Assembly: GCF_005484805.1 (NCBI RefSeq)
Contig: NZ_CP039432.1
Coordinates: 558,001-622,000 of the forward strand
Direction: 5' to 3'
Origin: Rhodococcus sp. SGAir0479
GTDB taxonomy: Bacteria > Actinomycetota > Actinomycetes > Mycobacteriales > Mycobacteriaceae
Length of the DNA: 64,000 nucleotides
Shown: positions 19,085 through 27,715 of the stretch, piece after piece
How positions within the stretch are numbered: the stretch's first letter is position 1
How the letters are laid out: every line of letters starts with the position of its first letter
Notes under the pieces: model-generated
The model's database searches: none
The model's input: only the letters and a program-made list of their open reading frames with translations
What the model was told of the DNA's origin: nothing
Program-made: the position numbers and the translations under genes

Positions 19085-20209
19085 TCACGAGGCGCCGGCG
19101 ACCGCGCCCAGCGCAGTTCCCCGGAAGTCGGCGAGGGCTTCGGCCTGTTCGTCGATGCCGGTCTGCGTCGCCCGCGACAGCGTTGCCCACGGGGTGACTT
19201 CAACGGACAGCTTCTTGCCGGAAGTCCGCGGCCGCCACAGGCCGACGATCTCCCCACCCACCGCGATCGCACCGGGACGGCCGAGTGTGGGCCACAAAGC
19301 CTTCCGCTGTACTTCGTCGGCGACGAGAAGTTCGCGATCCTTCAGTTGCAGGTACGGATCGAACGGACCGAGCAGCCGGACCGACTCGTCCATCGGCGGA
19401 TCGAGCAGCATATCGAGGTCGGTGTCGAGAATCCATCGGGCAGCCCCGTCCACGGTCACTGCGGTGGCATCCGTCGGCCAGTGCTGCCTGACGTCCTTGA
19501 CGGGGGCGTCGACGTACGCTGCGACGGCCTTCGGTTCGCTCGGGCCGAAGAATCGCAGGTAGCCGCGGATCACGTCGAACCGGGCGTCGGCATCCGCCCC
19601 GGTGTGCGCGTACGGTGCCGGCCGCCACCCAGGTATGCGTTGGAGGACCGGCGGGGACGTCTGAGGTCGGAGTTCCAGTCCGGCCTGCAGCGCGGCCAGC
19701 CGGAACGGCATCTCGTACATGTGTGTCGCGTTGCACGGGCGGCAGAACCGCAGATACGGCACGTCCATCCGGGCGGTGAGCGCCGACGACATCTCACCCT
19801 TGACGGTGGGGTTGCGGACGATGTCGCGCATCTCGGTGGCGACCGCCCGCAGTGCCTCCAGCGTCGGAATCCCCGCGGCCTTCAACGGCCGGTTCGCGTC
19901 GAAGATTCGTTTGGCCGCATCCGCGTCGGAGAAAGGCGCGGTGGCCGTCGCGACCGCGGCCAGGTCCGTGCGGCGATAGCAGTGCGGTGCGCCTCGCAAC
20001 GTCCACGCCAGTGCGAGGTCGTTCCCCGTGTCGGCGGGTGCGCCGCGCAAATACAGCGCCCAGGCCGCGCCGTCGGGTCCGGTGTTCTGGATGCCGAGGT
20101 CGAGCACGGCACAGTCGGTGGGTCCGGTGGCGACTCCCACCTTCCGATCGAGCTGCTGGGCGTGCCAGCGGTACGAGAGCACCTGAGCACGAGACACTTC
20201 GACGGTCAT
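19085..20209 (-). CDS. Winged-helix DNA-binding domain protein, YcaQ/AlkX-like
   Basis: A 374-residue protein of the HTH_42 family, which includes the DNA glycosylase YcaQ that unhooks interstrand crosslinks and the Streptomyces resistance glycosylase AlkZ. Visible elements are an N-terminal SRAQVLSYRWHAQQL helix, LALAWTLRGAPHCYRR, a central region ending in SEPKAVAAYV, and LLGPFDPYLQLKDRELL near the C terminus. The catalytic QxQ/QxD motif of proven YcaQ is not obvious, so glycosylase activity is uncertain. ATG at 20209 is chosen as the first Met of the family; the frame is open upstream into the HNH remnant without a stop, which is fortuitous. Confidence 0.75.
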   Translation of the reverse strand: MTVEVSRAQVLSYRWHAQQLDRKVGVATGPTDCAVLDLGIQNTGPDGAAWALYLRGAPADTGNDLALAWTLRGAPHCYRRTDLAAVATATAPFSDADAAKRIFDANRPLKAAGIPTLEALRAVATEMRDIVRNPTVKGEMSSALTARMDVPYLRFCRPCNATHMYEMPFRLAALQAGLELRPQTSPPVLQRIPGWRPAPYAHTGADADARFDVIRGYLRFFGPSEPKAVAAYVDAPVKDVRQHWPTDATAVTVDGAARWILDTDLDMLLDPPMDESVRLLGPFDPYLQLKDRELLVADEVQRKALWPTLGRPGAIAVGGEIVGLWRPRTSGKKLSVEVTPWATLSRATQTGIDEQAEALADFRGTALGAVAGAS

Positions 20210-20385
20210 GACGGTGAGTGTAAGGGCGGTCACAGACAGGACGCTGTGCTCATCACGATGCTTGTACGCGGCAACGGAGGCGTGCGGTGGACTCGAGTCG
20301 ACGCCGGGGGCCTCGCCGTTGTGGCCGGCACCCGAACCCCGAGTGTCGGCTCCAACGGTGTTCGGTTGTCCAGAGAAGTCGTGAT

Positions 20386-21753
20386 TCAGGCGGCGTGGGG
20401 TCCGGCGCGGTTGTGCGCGGGCATGGGTTTCTTGTACGGGTCCACCAGTGACGGTGGGGTGAACCTGGGGGTCCCCCCTGCACGGAGTGCTTGGGGGCGG
20501 GTGGTGGTCGGCGCCGATCTGTACTTCCCAGTGGCTGTGGTGCAGAAGTCGGTGGTGGTAGCGGCACAGCAGGACGAGGTTGTCGAGGTCGGTGGGGCCG
20601 CCGTCGGCCCAGTGGTGGATGTGGTGGCCTTCGCAGTGGGCGGGTGGTGCTCCGCAGCCGGGGAAGGCGCAGCCGTGGTCGCGGGCGATCAGCGCGCGGC
20701 GTTGTTTCTTGGAGACGGTTCTGGTGGTGCGGCCCAGGTTCAGGGGTACACCGTCGTCCATCACCACGGGGGTGAGGTGGCAGTCGCAGGCGAGGCGGCG
20801 GGCGGTGGCGATGGTCAGCGGCCCGAGGTGCGGCAGGCGGGCAACGTCCTTTCGGTGTAATCCGCTGCCGTCGAACAGGTCCGGCGCGTCGTCGTCCGCA
20901 TCTCGGGTCGTCCACTGCTCGTGGTTGTTGTGGTCGTGGTCGGCGCGGGCGAGGTCTCGGCGTTCACGTGCAGCGACAGGTGCGGCCGCTCGCCGCCCTC
21001 GATGGGCGCGTCACCGGAGTCGAGGTAGCGGCGCAGGATTTCGGCGAACGCGTCCGCTCGGCGCTGTCCCGCGGTGCGGCTCGCAGCGGGGTCGTCGCTC
21101 GGATTCCGCGGCTTGGTCAGCGCGGACAACGCCGTCAGCAACATCTCCCCGGTGACTGCGTCGAGGTCGCCTTTGACCGCGACGCGTCCGTTCAACGTCT
21201 TCGAGGCATGGAACTCGTTGCGGTCGGCGTCCTCACTGGGCGGGAGTTCGTCGGATTCGAAGATCCGCTCGAGCCGCGAGATGCAGGTGCGCACACTCAT
21301 CGTGGTGGCCGCCGGATGCGCTGCGCAGTCGAGTAGCAGCCGGCGGCAGTCGGGCAGTGCCTCGGCGGGCATGCCGTGGGGTGGCCGCTCGCAGAACTTG
21401 CTGATCAGGGCGGCATGCTCGGACGAAATCTGACGGTTTTCGTGCGCCTCGGCAATACCGGGTTCACGGCTCAATGCCCGGCCCAGGGCCAGGATCCGTG
21501 CCGCTGCAGGCACTTCCAACAACGTATTGGCGGCAAGCCACTGCTTGACGCTGCGGAATCCGAGCGTGTCGAACGAGATGGCCTGCTCGTCGATTCTGGC
21601 GACCGCCTTCACGCACAGTGCCTCGAGGCGTTCGATCTCGTGGCGGATCTCCACCGTCGTCTGGAGCAGCGTGATCTGGGCGAGGGGGGCCGCATCGTCG
21701 TCCAGCAACGCGGCGGCTGCGGTGCTCGAGTTGTTGAGTCCCCCCGGATTCAT
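20386..21753 (-). pseudogene. DUF222/HNH endonuclease (13E12-repeat family), two compensating frameshifts
   Basis: A DUF222 protein with C-terminal HNH nuclease domain, broken in frame. The N-terminal DUF222 part reads from ATG 21753 (MNPGGLNN) to about 20960 (SLHVNAE). There the frame shifts by one base into the HNH core, which includes KQRRALIARDHGCAFPGC, HCEGHHIHHW and LVLLCRYHH. Near 20473-20478, in a run of six C, the frame shifts back to the original phase and the gene ends with DPYKKPMPAHNRAG and a TGA at 20386. The first shift looks like one lost base and the second like one gained base. These could be real mutations or sequencing errors. The family is often multicopy in mycolate bacteria. 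Confidence 0.8.
20464..20502. repeat. Small palindromic element inside the HNH gene
   Basis: A GGGGGT-CCCCCC palindrome followed by a hairpin: C-run, T, GCAC-GGA-GTGC, TT, G-run. This layout resembles short palindromic repeats scattered through actinobacterial genomes. It coincides with the second frameshift of the HNH pseudogene. No second copy was noticed in this window. Confidence 0.5.
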
Positions 21754-22059
21754 ACGCCTAGCGTACTTCGAACTGGTGTTCGAGTCAATGGTATCCAGGG
21801 GGTGGCGATAGGGTTCCACCAGGCGTTTCACGGTTGAGGGCAGGCTCGACGACCGCACCACGTCCTCACAGTCCGCGGCATGATGAAGGTCCTGCTCTCA
21901 CCGCGACAGCGTCGTCGAATGCTCGAATCCCCGACGCGGTGACCTCGTTCTACGAGACTCCCGAGTCTCTTCTCGGGACAAGCTCGGGCCGGAACCGAGG
22001 GCGGTGCGACACCTTCCCCGGCCGCGCCGCACCCGCGAGACGACCCTCTGGCCGAACGG
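21754..22059. other. Intergenic region, 306 bp, no gene seen
   Basis: Between the HNH pseudogene and the small membrane protein gene, both leftward. It contains one short hairpin (21954-21959 with 21964-21969) that might end the small membrane gene's transcript. No credible coding frame was found. Confidence 0.4.
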
Positions 22060-22281
22060 TCAGCGTCCGGACGAGTCCGCCGAGTGTTCGGAATTCTTGC
22101 TCTTGCGTCGACGCCTGTTCAACAAGTTCGATGTACCGACCAGCGCTTTCGACGTCTTCGTCGGGTGGCCCTTCCGCTGCTGGATCTTTCGTCCGATGAA
22201 GGACAGAACGGCGGCGATGAGGGGTAGTGCCACCGAAAGTGCCACCCACCGGCGCACCGGTCGTCCGAACAGCATCCACAT
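22060..22281 (-). CDS. Small single-span membrane protein with basic tail
   Basis: A 73-residue protein of unknown function. One membrane segment (VALSVALPLIAAVLSFIG, about residues 13-30) is followed by a strongly basic cytoplasmic tail (RKIQQRKG, NRRRRKSK). ATG at 22281 has a strong GGAGGAG ribosome site, which is the main reason for calling it. No catalytic motif is visible. It stands apart from its neighbours by intergenic gaps on both sides. Confidence 0.6.
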   Translation of the reverse strand: MWMLFGRPVRRWVALSVALPLIAAVLSFIGRKIQQRKGHPTKTSKALVGTSNLLNRRRRKSKNSEHSADSSGR

Positions 22282-22446
22282 ATCTGCTCCTCCATCGTCT
22301 TCGACGAATCTCGGCCTCGCCGAGCGCATCCCTCTCGGGGCGCCCGTACGATCCGGAATCCTACGGACCGATGGCCGCGTGTGCCGGGCTACGACAGAGG
22401 CGTGCGGCCGAGGCCGGCTGGTACCCCGTCTCGGGGCCGGCCCGCG

Positions 22447-22656
22447 CTACAGCTTGGTCAGAGCCTCCGCCTTGTGCATCGCGGTATGACCGGTTTTGTC
22501 GCTTTCGATCTCGTACTGAGGTTCGCTCTCGCTGCATCGGCGCATGCGACCCTTGAACTCCACATCGCGGGTGTGCTCTTTGGTGATCACGCCCTCGACG
22601 TAACCGGCTTCGGAGTTCCACCGCACGTGATCGCCGACGGAAAAATCTGATGCCAC
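22447..22656 (-). CDS. DUF2945 / HVA1-TUDOR domain small protein
   Basis: A 69-residue protein starting at GTG 22656 behind GGAGGAAGAAC. It reads SVGDHVRWNSEAGYVEGVI, then KEHTRDVEFKG and a C-terminal TAMHKAEALTKL. This pattern matches the DUF2945 or 'hypervirulence associated protein TUDOR domain' family. The biochemical function is not established. It is transcribed leftward and is divergent from the secreted hydrolase gene. Confidence 0.8.
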   Translation of the reverse strand: MASDFSVGDHVRWNSEAGYVEGVITKEHTRDVEFKGRMRRCSESEPQYEIESDKTGHTAMHKAEALTKL

Positions 22657-22861
22657 GTTCTTCCTCCGTTCGGTAGGTGTGTTCGCCAGGCTAGCGGGAT
22701 CCGCAGTCGGCCGGGGAGGGCATTTCGATCCCCGGGTCCGAACTCCGGAGGCAGCAGGCGCTCCAGCCGACGGGGCCGCGTCCCGAGGCTCGTTAGGTTT
22801 GTATCCGGTCGTACAGTGACAGGGTTCGGGGCAAGGTGTCGGTCGACGCGGAGGGGAAATC

Positions 22862-24124
22862 ATGACTGCCTGGCGGGGCAGGGCTGTGTGCGTCCTGGCA
22901 ACCATATTGGTCGGGGGTGCATCGGGCGGCGTCGCGACGGCCGCCGGGCCTGGTGCGGAAGTGGCAGGTGACGGGCGACCGGTCGCCGGGGACCGCATGT
23001 TCGCCGTGCCGGCGCCCTCCGGCCCGCACGAGGTCGGCAGCACGACCCTGCACCTCGTGGACGAGACGCGGCCCGACCCGTGGAATCCGGGACGGCCGCG
23101 GGAGTTGATGATCACCGTCACCTATCCGGCTGCGCCCGACGCCGGCACCCCACTGGCGCGCTACCTGTCGTCCGATTTTCCGCCGGCCGCAGTGCGCTCA
23201 ATCGCCGCCGAGGCAGGTCTGCCCATCGATGTCGAAACCCTTCCGGGTCTGTGGACCCACGCCCACCGGGGTGCACCGATCGACTCGACACCCGAACGGA
23301 GTCTGCCGGTAATCCTCTATTCGCCCGGCGTCGGAGTGCCCCGAATGTTCGGAACGAGCCTCGTGGAAGATCTGGCGAGCAGAGGGTACGTCGTGGTGTC
23401 GGTCGACCACACGTACGACGCACAGGTGGTCGAGTTCCCCGATGGTCGGCTCGAGGTTGCTGCGATGCCGACCGGTCCCGAGGAACCGGGGGAGTGGGGG
23501 CGTAAGGCGCTCGACGCGCGGGTGGCCGACAGCGAGTTCGTACTGGACGAACTCGCGGACGTGGCGGGTGGTGGCAATCCCGCTGCCGAGGGGCGCCCGC
23601 TTCCCGACGGGCTGGGCCGGGCACTCGATCTGTCCCGCGTCGGCATGTTCGGGCACTCACTCGGCGGGGTGACCACCACCGAGGTGATGCGCCGCGATGC
23701 GCGCGTCGCGGCCGGCGTCAGCCTCGACGGTTCGGTCGGGTCGGACTCCGGCCCCGGAGCCGCCCCGACAGCAGGTTCGGATCGACCGATCATGCTCATG
23801 TCGAGTCGCAGCCTGTCCGCGGGAGAGCCCGATACGTACTGGAATGCGCTGTGGGACAAGAGCAGCGGTTGGAAGCGGCAACTCGAGCTGAGCGGCGCCG
23901 GGCACTACAGCTTCACCGACGTTCCCGGCCTCCTGCCGCCGATCCCGGCTTCGATCGCCGCCGAAGTCGCCGGACCGTATCTGGGGACGATCTCGTCCGC
24001 CCGGGCGGACGAGATCGTGCGCACCTACGTGGCCGCGATGTTCGATCGATTCCTGCGCGACCAGCCCGCACCCCTTCTCGATTGCAGCGACGAGGCGTTC
24101 CCGGAAGTGCGATACGTCCGCTGA
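22862..24124 (+). CDS. Secreted alpha/beta hydrolase (PAF-acetylhydrolase-like)
   Basis: A 420-residue exported esterase or lipase. A Sec-type signal peptide (residues 1 to about 28, ending ATAAG) is followed by an alpha/beta-hydrolase domain: VILYSPGVGV as the oxyanion region, VVVSVDHTYD, and the nucleophile elbow GMFGHSLGGV. The C-terminal histidine is likely in LSGAGHYSFTD. The architecture resembles plasma-type PAF acetylhydrolases and bacterial polyester or lipid esterases. ATG 22862 follows GAGGGGAAATC. Single-gene unit. Confidence 0.85.
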   Translation: MTAWRGRAVCVLATILVGGASGGVATAAGPGAEVAGDGRPVAGDRMFAVPAPSGPHEVGSTTLHLVDETRPDPWNPGRPRELMITVTYPAAPDAGTPLARYLSSDFPPAAVRSIAAEAGLPIDVETLPGLWTHAHRGAPIDSTPERSLPVILYSPGVGVPRMFGTSLVEDLASRGYVVVSVDHTYDAQVVEFPDGRLEVAAMPTGPEEPGEWGRKALDARVADSEFVLDELADVAGGGNPAAEGRPLPDGLGRALDLSRVGMFGHSLGGVTTTEVMRRDARVAAGVSLDGSVGSDSGPGAAPTAGSDRPIMLMSSRSLSAGEPDTYWNALWDKSSGWKRQLELSGAGHYSFTDVPGLLPPIPASIAAEVAGPYLGTISSARADEIVRTYVAAMFDRFLRDQPAPLLDCSDEAFPEVRYVR

Positions 24125-24237
24125 GCACTGAGGCAGGACGGGCCGTCGGCCGAGTGTGCTCCCCCCCCGCCGCAGATCTGGTGGACCGTCGTCACGGCCC
24201 GAACACGCTCTGACGCGGCCTGCAGCACGAGACCTCG

Positions 24238-25533
24238 TCACGCCCGCGACGTGCTCGCGCCGAGGAGCGCTGCCACCACGCACGCAGACGCGCCGAGCGT
24301 CCACACCCAGGTGTAGGAGCCGTCGATCTGCCGGATGACACCCCCGGCCAGAGCCATCGTTCCCGCGCCGAGCTGGTGGAAGACGCTGACCCAGCCGAAG
24401 GCGAGCGCGCTGCCTCGACCGTAGTATCGCCGGCACAGCGAGAGCGTCGGCGGAACCGTTGCGACGTCCAACATTCCGAAAACAACCGCGAACACCACGA
24501 GATTCGGGTGGAGGTCACCGGCGAACAGACCCGGAAGTGCAGCGAGGGAGACACCGCGTCCGAGAAAGAACACTGCAAGCAGGAGACTCGGCTGCACTCG
24601 ATCGGAGAGCCACCCCGCGGCCACTGTACCCAGGACGTTCGCGCACCCGATGATGGCGAGAAGGCTCGAGGCTACCGTCACCTGCATGCCGTGGTCGTGC
24701 GCTGCAGGCGTGAAATGACTCCACATGAGGCCGTTGGTCGTGGCCCCGCACAGTGCGAACATCAGTGCCAGGACCCAGAACCTGCCGTCGCGCAGGCAGA
24801 AGACGAGTGCGTCCACGGTCCGCCGGAAGGGATTGTCCGCGCGCGGTTCCGATGAGGTTCCGGGCGTGCGCGGCGGTTCGGAGTCGTCCCCGTAGGGCAG
24901 CGTACCGATCGATTGGGGGCTGTCTGCGAGCCCGACGAGCACCACGACGAGCGCGAAGGCCGCCAGTGCGCCGCCCGTCAGGATCGGTCCCCGCCAGTCC
25001 GTACGGCCCAAGATCACCGAGAGCAGCGGGAGCGTAGCGAACTGGCCGACGACGCTCGCGGCCGTCAGTAATCCGGTGGCCAGTCCGATCTTCGACCGGA
25101 ACCACCGGTTCGTCACGATGGCGCCGAAGACCATTGTGACTGAACCGGTTCCGACACCCACTGCAAAGCCCCACCAGAGCACGAACCAGAACACCGATGG
25201 CGTGATGAAGCTGGTGAAGAGCGAGCACGCCACCAGGAGAGCGAGAGCGGCCGAGGTGGTGCGGCGGAGACCGTAGCGGTCCATGAGGGCAGCGCTGAAG
25301 GGTGCGACGGCGCCGTACAGCACCATGTTGACGGCCACGGCGGCGCCTATTCCCGTCCTGCTCCATCCACGGTCGCTGACGAGGGGATCGGTGACGAGGC
25401 CCCCGATCGTGGTGAAGGAGCCCACTGCAACAAGCGCGAAAGCGGCAACCGCCAACATTCTCCATGCCGGATGCACCCTTCGGAAGCCGACAGTCGGGGC
25501 CGGACGGGGACGCGTTTCGCGTTCTGTGAACAC
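24238..25533 (-). CDS. MFS transporter
   Basis: A 431-residue 12-TM major facilitator. Motif A-like segments are AALMDRYGLRR and GWLSDRVQPS; a conserved motif-C-like stretch is VGVGTGSVTMVFG. It resembles monocarboxylate/oxalate-formate antiporter-type MFS proteins. GTG at 25533 follows AGGAGGAG. It is divergently transcribed from an HxlR regulator that probably controls it. The substrate is unknown; proximity to oxc-frc (about 2 kb away) is suggestive only. Confidence 0.83.
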   Translation of the reverse strand: MFTERETRPRPAPTVGFRRVHPAWRMLAVAAFALVAVGSFTTIGGLVTDPLVSDRGWSRTGIGAAVAVNMVLYGAVAPFSAALMDRYGLRRTTSAALALLVACSLFTSFITPSVFWFVLWWGFAVGVGTGSVTMVFGAIVTNRWFRSKIGLATGLLTAASVVGQFATLPLLSVILGRTDWRGPILTGGALAAFALVVVLVGLADSPQSIGTLPYGDDSEPPRTPGTSSEPRADNPFRRTVDALVFCLRDGRFWVLALMFALCGATTNGLMWSHFTPAAHDHGMQVTVASSLLAIIGCANVLGTVAAGWLSDRVQPSLLLAVFFLGRGVSLAALPGLFAGDLHPNLVVFAVVFGMLDVATVPPTLSLCRRYYGRGSALAFGWVSVFHQLGAGTMALAGGVIRQIDGSYTWVWTLGASACVVAALLGASTSRA

Positions 25534-25725
25534 ATCTCCTCCTCGACGGGTTGTCCCCTGCCGCAGCGCCGGGCGGCGGGTCTGGCGTCCGGTCTACCAG
25601 TCGGAAGCGATCGAGGTAAGTACGCACATCTGCGTCCATAGGGTCCGTCCGGATACCATCACTGGTGGAGAGCGTGAGGGATGTCGTCCAGAAGACTTGC
25701 ACTGCAACACCGGAAGGGGAGCGAC

Positions 25726-26109
25726 GTGGACCGTACTGTCCGAGATCCGATCCGCCGGGCCCTGTCGGTCTGCCCCGTCGAGGTGAGCGTGGCCGTGCTG
25801 GGCGGCGCGTGGAAGATGACCGTCGTCAAGCACCTGCTAGACGGTCCCCTCCGTTACGGAGAGCTTCGGCGCCGGGTGGGGGACGTGACGCCTCGCGTCC
25901 TCACCAGACAGCTGCGCGACCTCGAGCAGGACGGCATAGTCCACCGTGAGGTGTATGCCGAAGTGCCTCCCCGCGTGGAGTACTCGCTCACCGAACTGGG
26001 GGAGGGATTGCGCGGATTCGTGGCCGAACTCAACAGATGGGGCCATGCTTACATCGCCGAGATAGGCCCCGAAGGCGCCGGAACCGGCGAGGCGATGTCA
26101 CCCCAGTAG
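25726..26109 (+). CDS. HxlR-family transcriptional regulator
   Basis: A 127-residue winged-helix regulator. The diagnostic elements are the early Cys (RRALSVCPVEVSVAVLGG), WKMTVVKHLLDGPLRYGEL, VTPRVLTRQLRDLEQDGIV and PRVEYSLTELG. Some HxlR proteins sense electrophiles through the N-terminal Cys. The GTG at 25726 has AAGGGGAGC upstream; an ATG at 25681 would add 15 residues. It is divergent from the MFS gene and its 3' end overlaps the convergent HEAT-repeat gene by 12 bp. Confidence 0.87.
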   Translation: MDRTVRDPIRRALSVCPVEVSVAVLGGAWKMTVVKHLLDGPLRYGELRRRVGDVTPRVLTRQLRDLEQDGIVHREVYAEVPPRVEYSLTELGEGLRGFVAELNRWGHAYIAEIGPEGAGTGEAMSPQ

Positions 26110-26784
26110 GCGCGCGAGCCGTCGCTTCTTCTTGTTCTCGATGACGATCCAGCGCAGATCCGGATCCGATTCGTCGAGTTGAGCGAAAGCGGCCAGCCCG
26201 GGCTCCGGGTTCGCCGCGACGGCGACACTCCAGCAGTATCCCAGTGCCTGGCGCAGTGTCCGGACGTCGCGCTCCCGGCGGTCTTCGGGGGCAAGTGCCG
26301 CTATCGAATCGGTGGCATTGCGGCACACCTGGACGGCGACGGCCGCCGCGTCGGGACTACGCAGTAGTCGGGGTTCGCACAGTGCGGCCACGGCGGCGCG
26401 GCGGAGCAGAGGATCCGGATCCTTCGACCACTCGAGACACAGCGTGCAGAGTTGTCGGACATCGTTGTCTCCCAACAGTTGCAGGCCCATCGCCACTGCT
26501 TCGCGGATACGCCAGCGGTCGTCGGCGGCCAGCGCGCGAACTCGGGGGAGCGCACCGCGGATCTCGATCCGACGCGCCAGTCCGACGGCGCCGCAGAACA
26601 GCAGATACTCGTCGTCGGCACCGAGGAGCCGCTCGATCGTGGCGGTGTCTGCGACCTCTGCGACCGCGAGCGCCAGATCGGTGTTGGCACGGGGGCCGGG
26701 AAGACCTGAATGGTCTGTCAGGAACGCAGCCCACGCGGACGGGTCCCGGCTCTGCAGTTCAGCTCGCCACTGCGCCCTGCTCAC
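26098..26784 (-). CDS. HEAT-repeat protein
   Basis: A 228-residue helical-repeat protein. Several roughly 35-residue HEAT-like units are visible, for example LPRVRALAADDRWRIREAVA and PDPLLRRAAVAALCEPRLL. Such repeats form protein-protein interaction solenoids, and relatives include DNA-glycosylase-like AlkD folds. The GTG start lies 10 bp after the stop of the upstream gene, so the two leftward genes form a unit. Specific function unknown. Confidence 0.7.
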   Translation of the reverse strand: MSRAQWRAELQSRDPSAWAAFLTDHSGLPGPRANTDLALAVAEVADTATIERLLGADDEYLLFCGAVGLARRIEIRGALPRVRALAADDRWRIREAVAMGLQLLGDNDVRQLCTLCLEWSKDPDPLLRRAAVAALCEPRLLRSPDAAAVAVQVCRNATDSIAALAPEDRRERDVRTLRQALGYCWSVAVAANPEPGLAAFAQLDESDPDLRWIVIENKKKRRLARLLG

Positions 26785-26794
26785 GGCGCCGAAC

Positions 26795-27667
26795 CTACAC
26801 CGACCGCACGGGTGACGGAGACAGCCGATAGTGCAGGTGTACGGCCTTGGCGCCCCAAATCTTCAGGACATGGTCGGTCCGGACGACGCCCTCACTGTCG
26901 AGGTACAGCCGGAACTCCTCGTGAACCGGTACCCGAGCCGCATACGTCCGCTCACCTTCGACGACAGTGACGTAAGCGCCGTCGTCACCGAAGCGTCCCG
27001 GCGGTGACGACAGCGTCATCGATCCGTCGGGACCGTTGGACGGGCGCAGATACACCTGCACGTTGCCGCTTTCGAGTGGAAAGCTGACGTGCACGCTGGG
27101 CTGTGCGCGGTCGGGAAGCCGGCCGACGCGGTAGTAGCCACTGAACATGTAGTCGCCGGTGCGGCGGAGCGTCCGCAGCCAGGCGGAGCCGGCGTGCTCT
27201 CCGTCCGGACCCTCGATCGACACGATCTCGCTGTCCACTCCGTGCGCTACCGCGAGCGAATCGACAGGGAGGGCAAGTTGTTGCAGCCGTCTGCCGTACA
27301 GCGATTCGATGATCGCGCCCGGTGCCGCGAAGCCCCGTGACCACCGGGTCCATGCGTCCATCCGCCACGACGCGGTGTTCTCGTAGAAATTCCGGATCTT
27401 CGCGTCCACCGCGCTCGGATCGAACTCGGGACCGGCGAGCGCATCCATGCTGGGCAGTAGGCCGCGGACGCCGCCTCCACCTCGGACGATCCGTCCGCTG
27501 ACGCGCTCCGCCTCGGCGGGAAGCCAGAGGTCGCGGACTGCGCCCCGCCCGGAGACGGGGGCGGTCAACCACGCGTGTTCGCCCGCGAGATCGATTTGTC
27601 TGCCGACGCTCCGCCACCACAGGCGCGTTCCACGGTCGAGCATCGGCCAGGTGTCGCTTCTCCCCAT
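26795..27667 (-). CDS. Hypothetical protein, 290 residues
   Basis: I do not recognise a named family. The protein is soluble, without signal peptide or membrane segment. A distinctive stretch is DAKIRNFYENTASWRMDAW, followed by WSRGFAAPGAIIESLYGRR; the C-terminal half looks rich in beta strands (GDYMFSGYYRVG, VQVYLRPSNG). It starts at ATG 27667 and is 10 bp upstream of the HEAT-repeat gene, so joint function is likely. High coding quality and the tight spacing support a real gene. Confidence 0.7.
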   Translation of the reverse strand: MGRSDTWPMLDRGTRLWWRSVGRQIDLAGEHAWLTAPVSGRGAVRDLWLPAEAERVSGRIVRGGGGVRGLLPSMDALAGPEFDPSAVDAKIRNFYENTASWRMDAWTRWSRGFAAPGAIIESLYGRRLQQLALPVDSLAVAHGVDSEIVSIEGPDGEHAGSAWLRTLRRTGDYMFSGYYRVGRLPDRAQPSVHVSFPLESGNVQVYLRPSNGPDGSMTLSSPPGRFGDDGAYVTVVEGERTYAARVPVHEEFRLYLDSEGVVRTDHVLKIWGAKAVHLHYRLSPSPVRSV

Positions 27668-27715
27668 GACCCGACGTTCTCACACCGGCGTGCCCACCGC
27701 GGCGGAGGACACGGG

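Noticed and set aside
19085-20767. One long protein fusing the HNH nuclease core to the YcaQ-like protein
   Set aside because: The two are merely in the same open phase. The HNH gene ends at its own TGA (20386) after the second frameshift, and the linker region has no conserved character.
24124-24162. GAGCAC...GTGCTC inverted repeat after the secreted hydrolase gene
   Set aside because: Arms are only 6 bp and separated by 27 bases; too weak to call a terminator.
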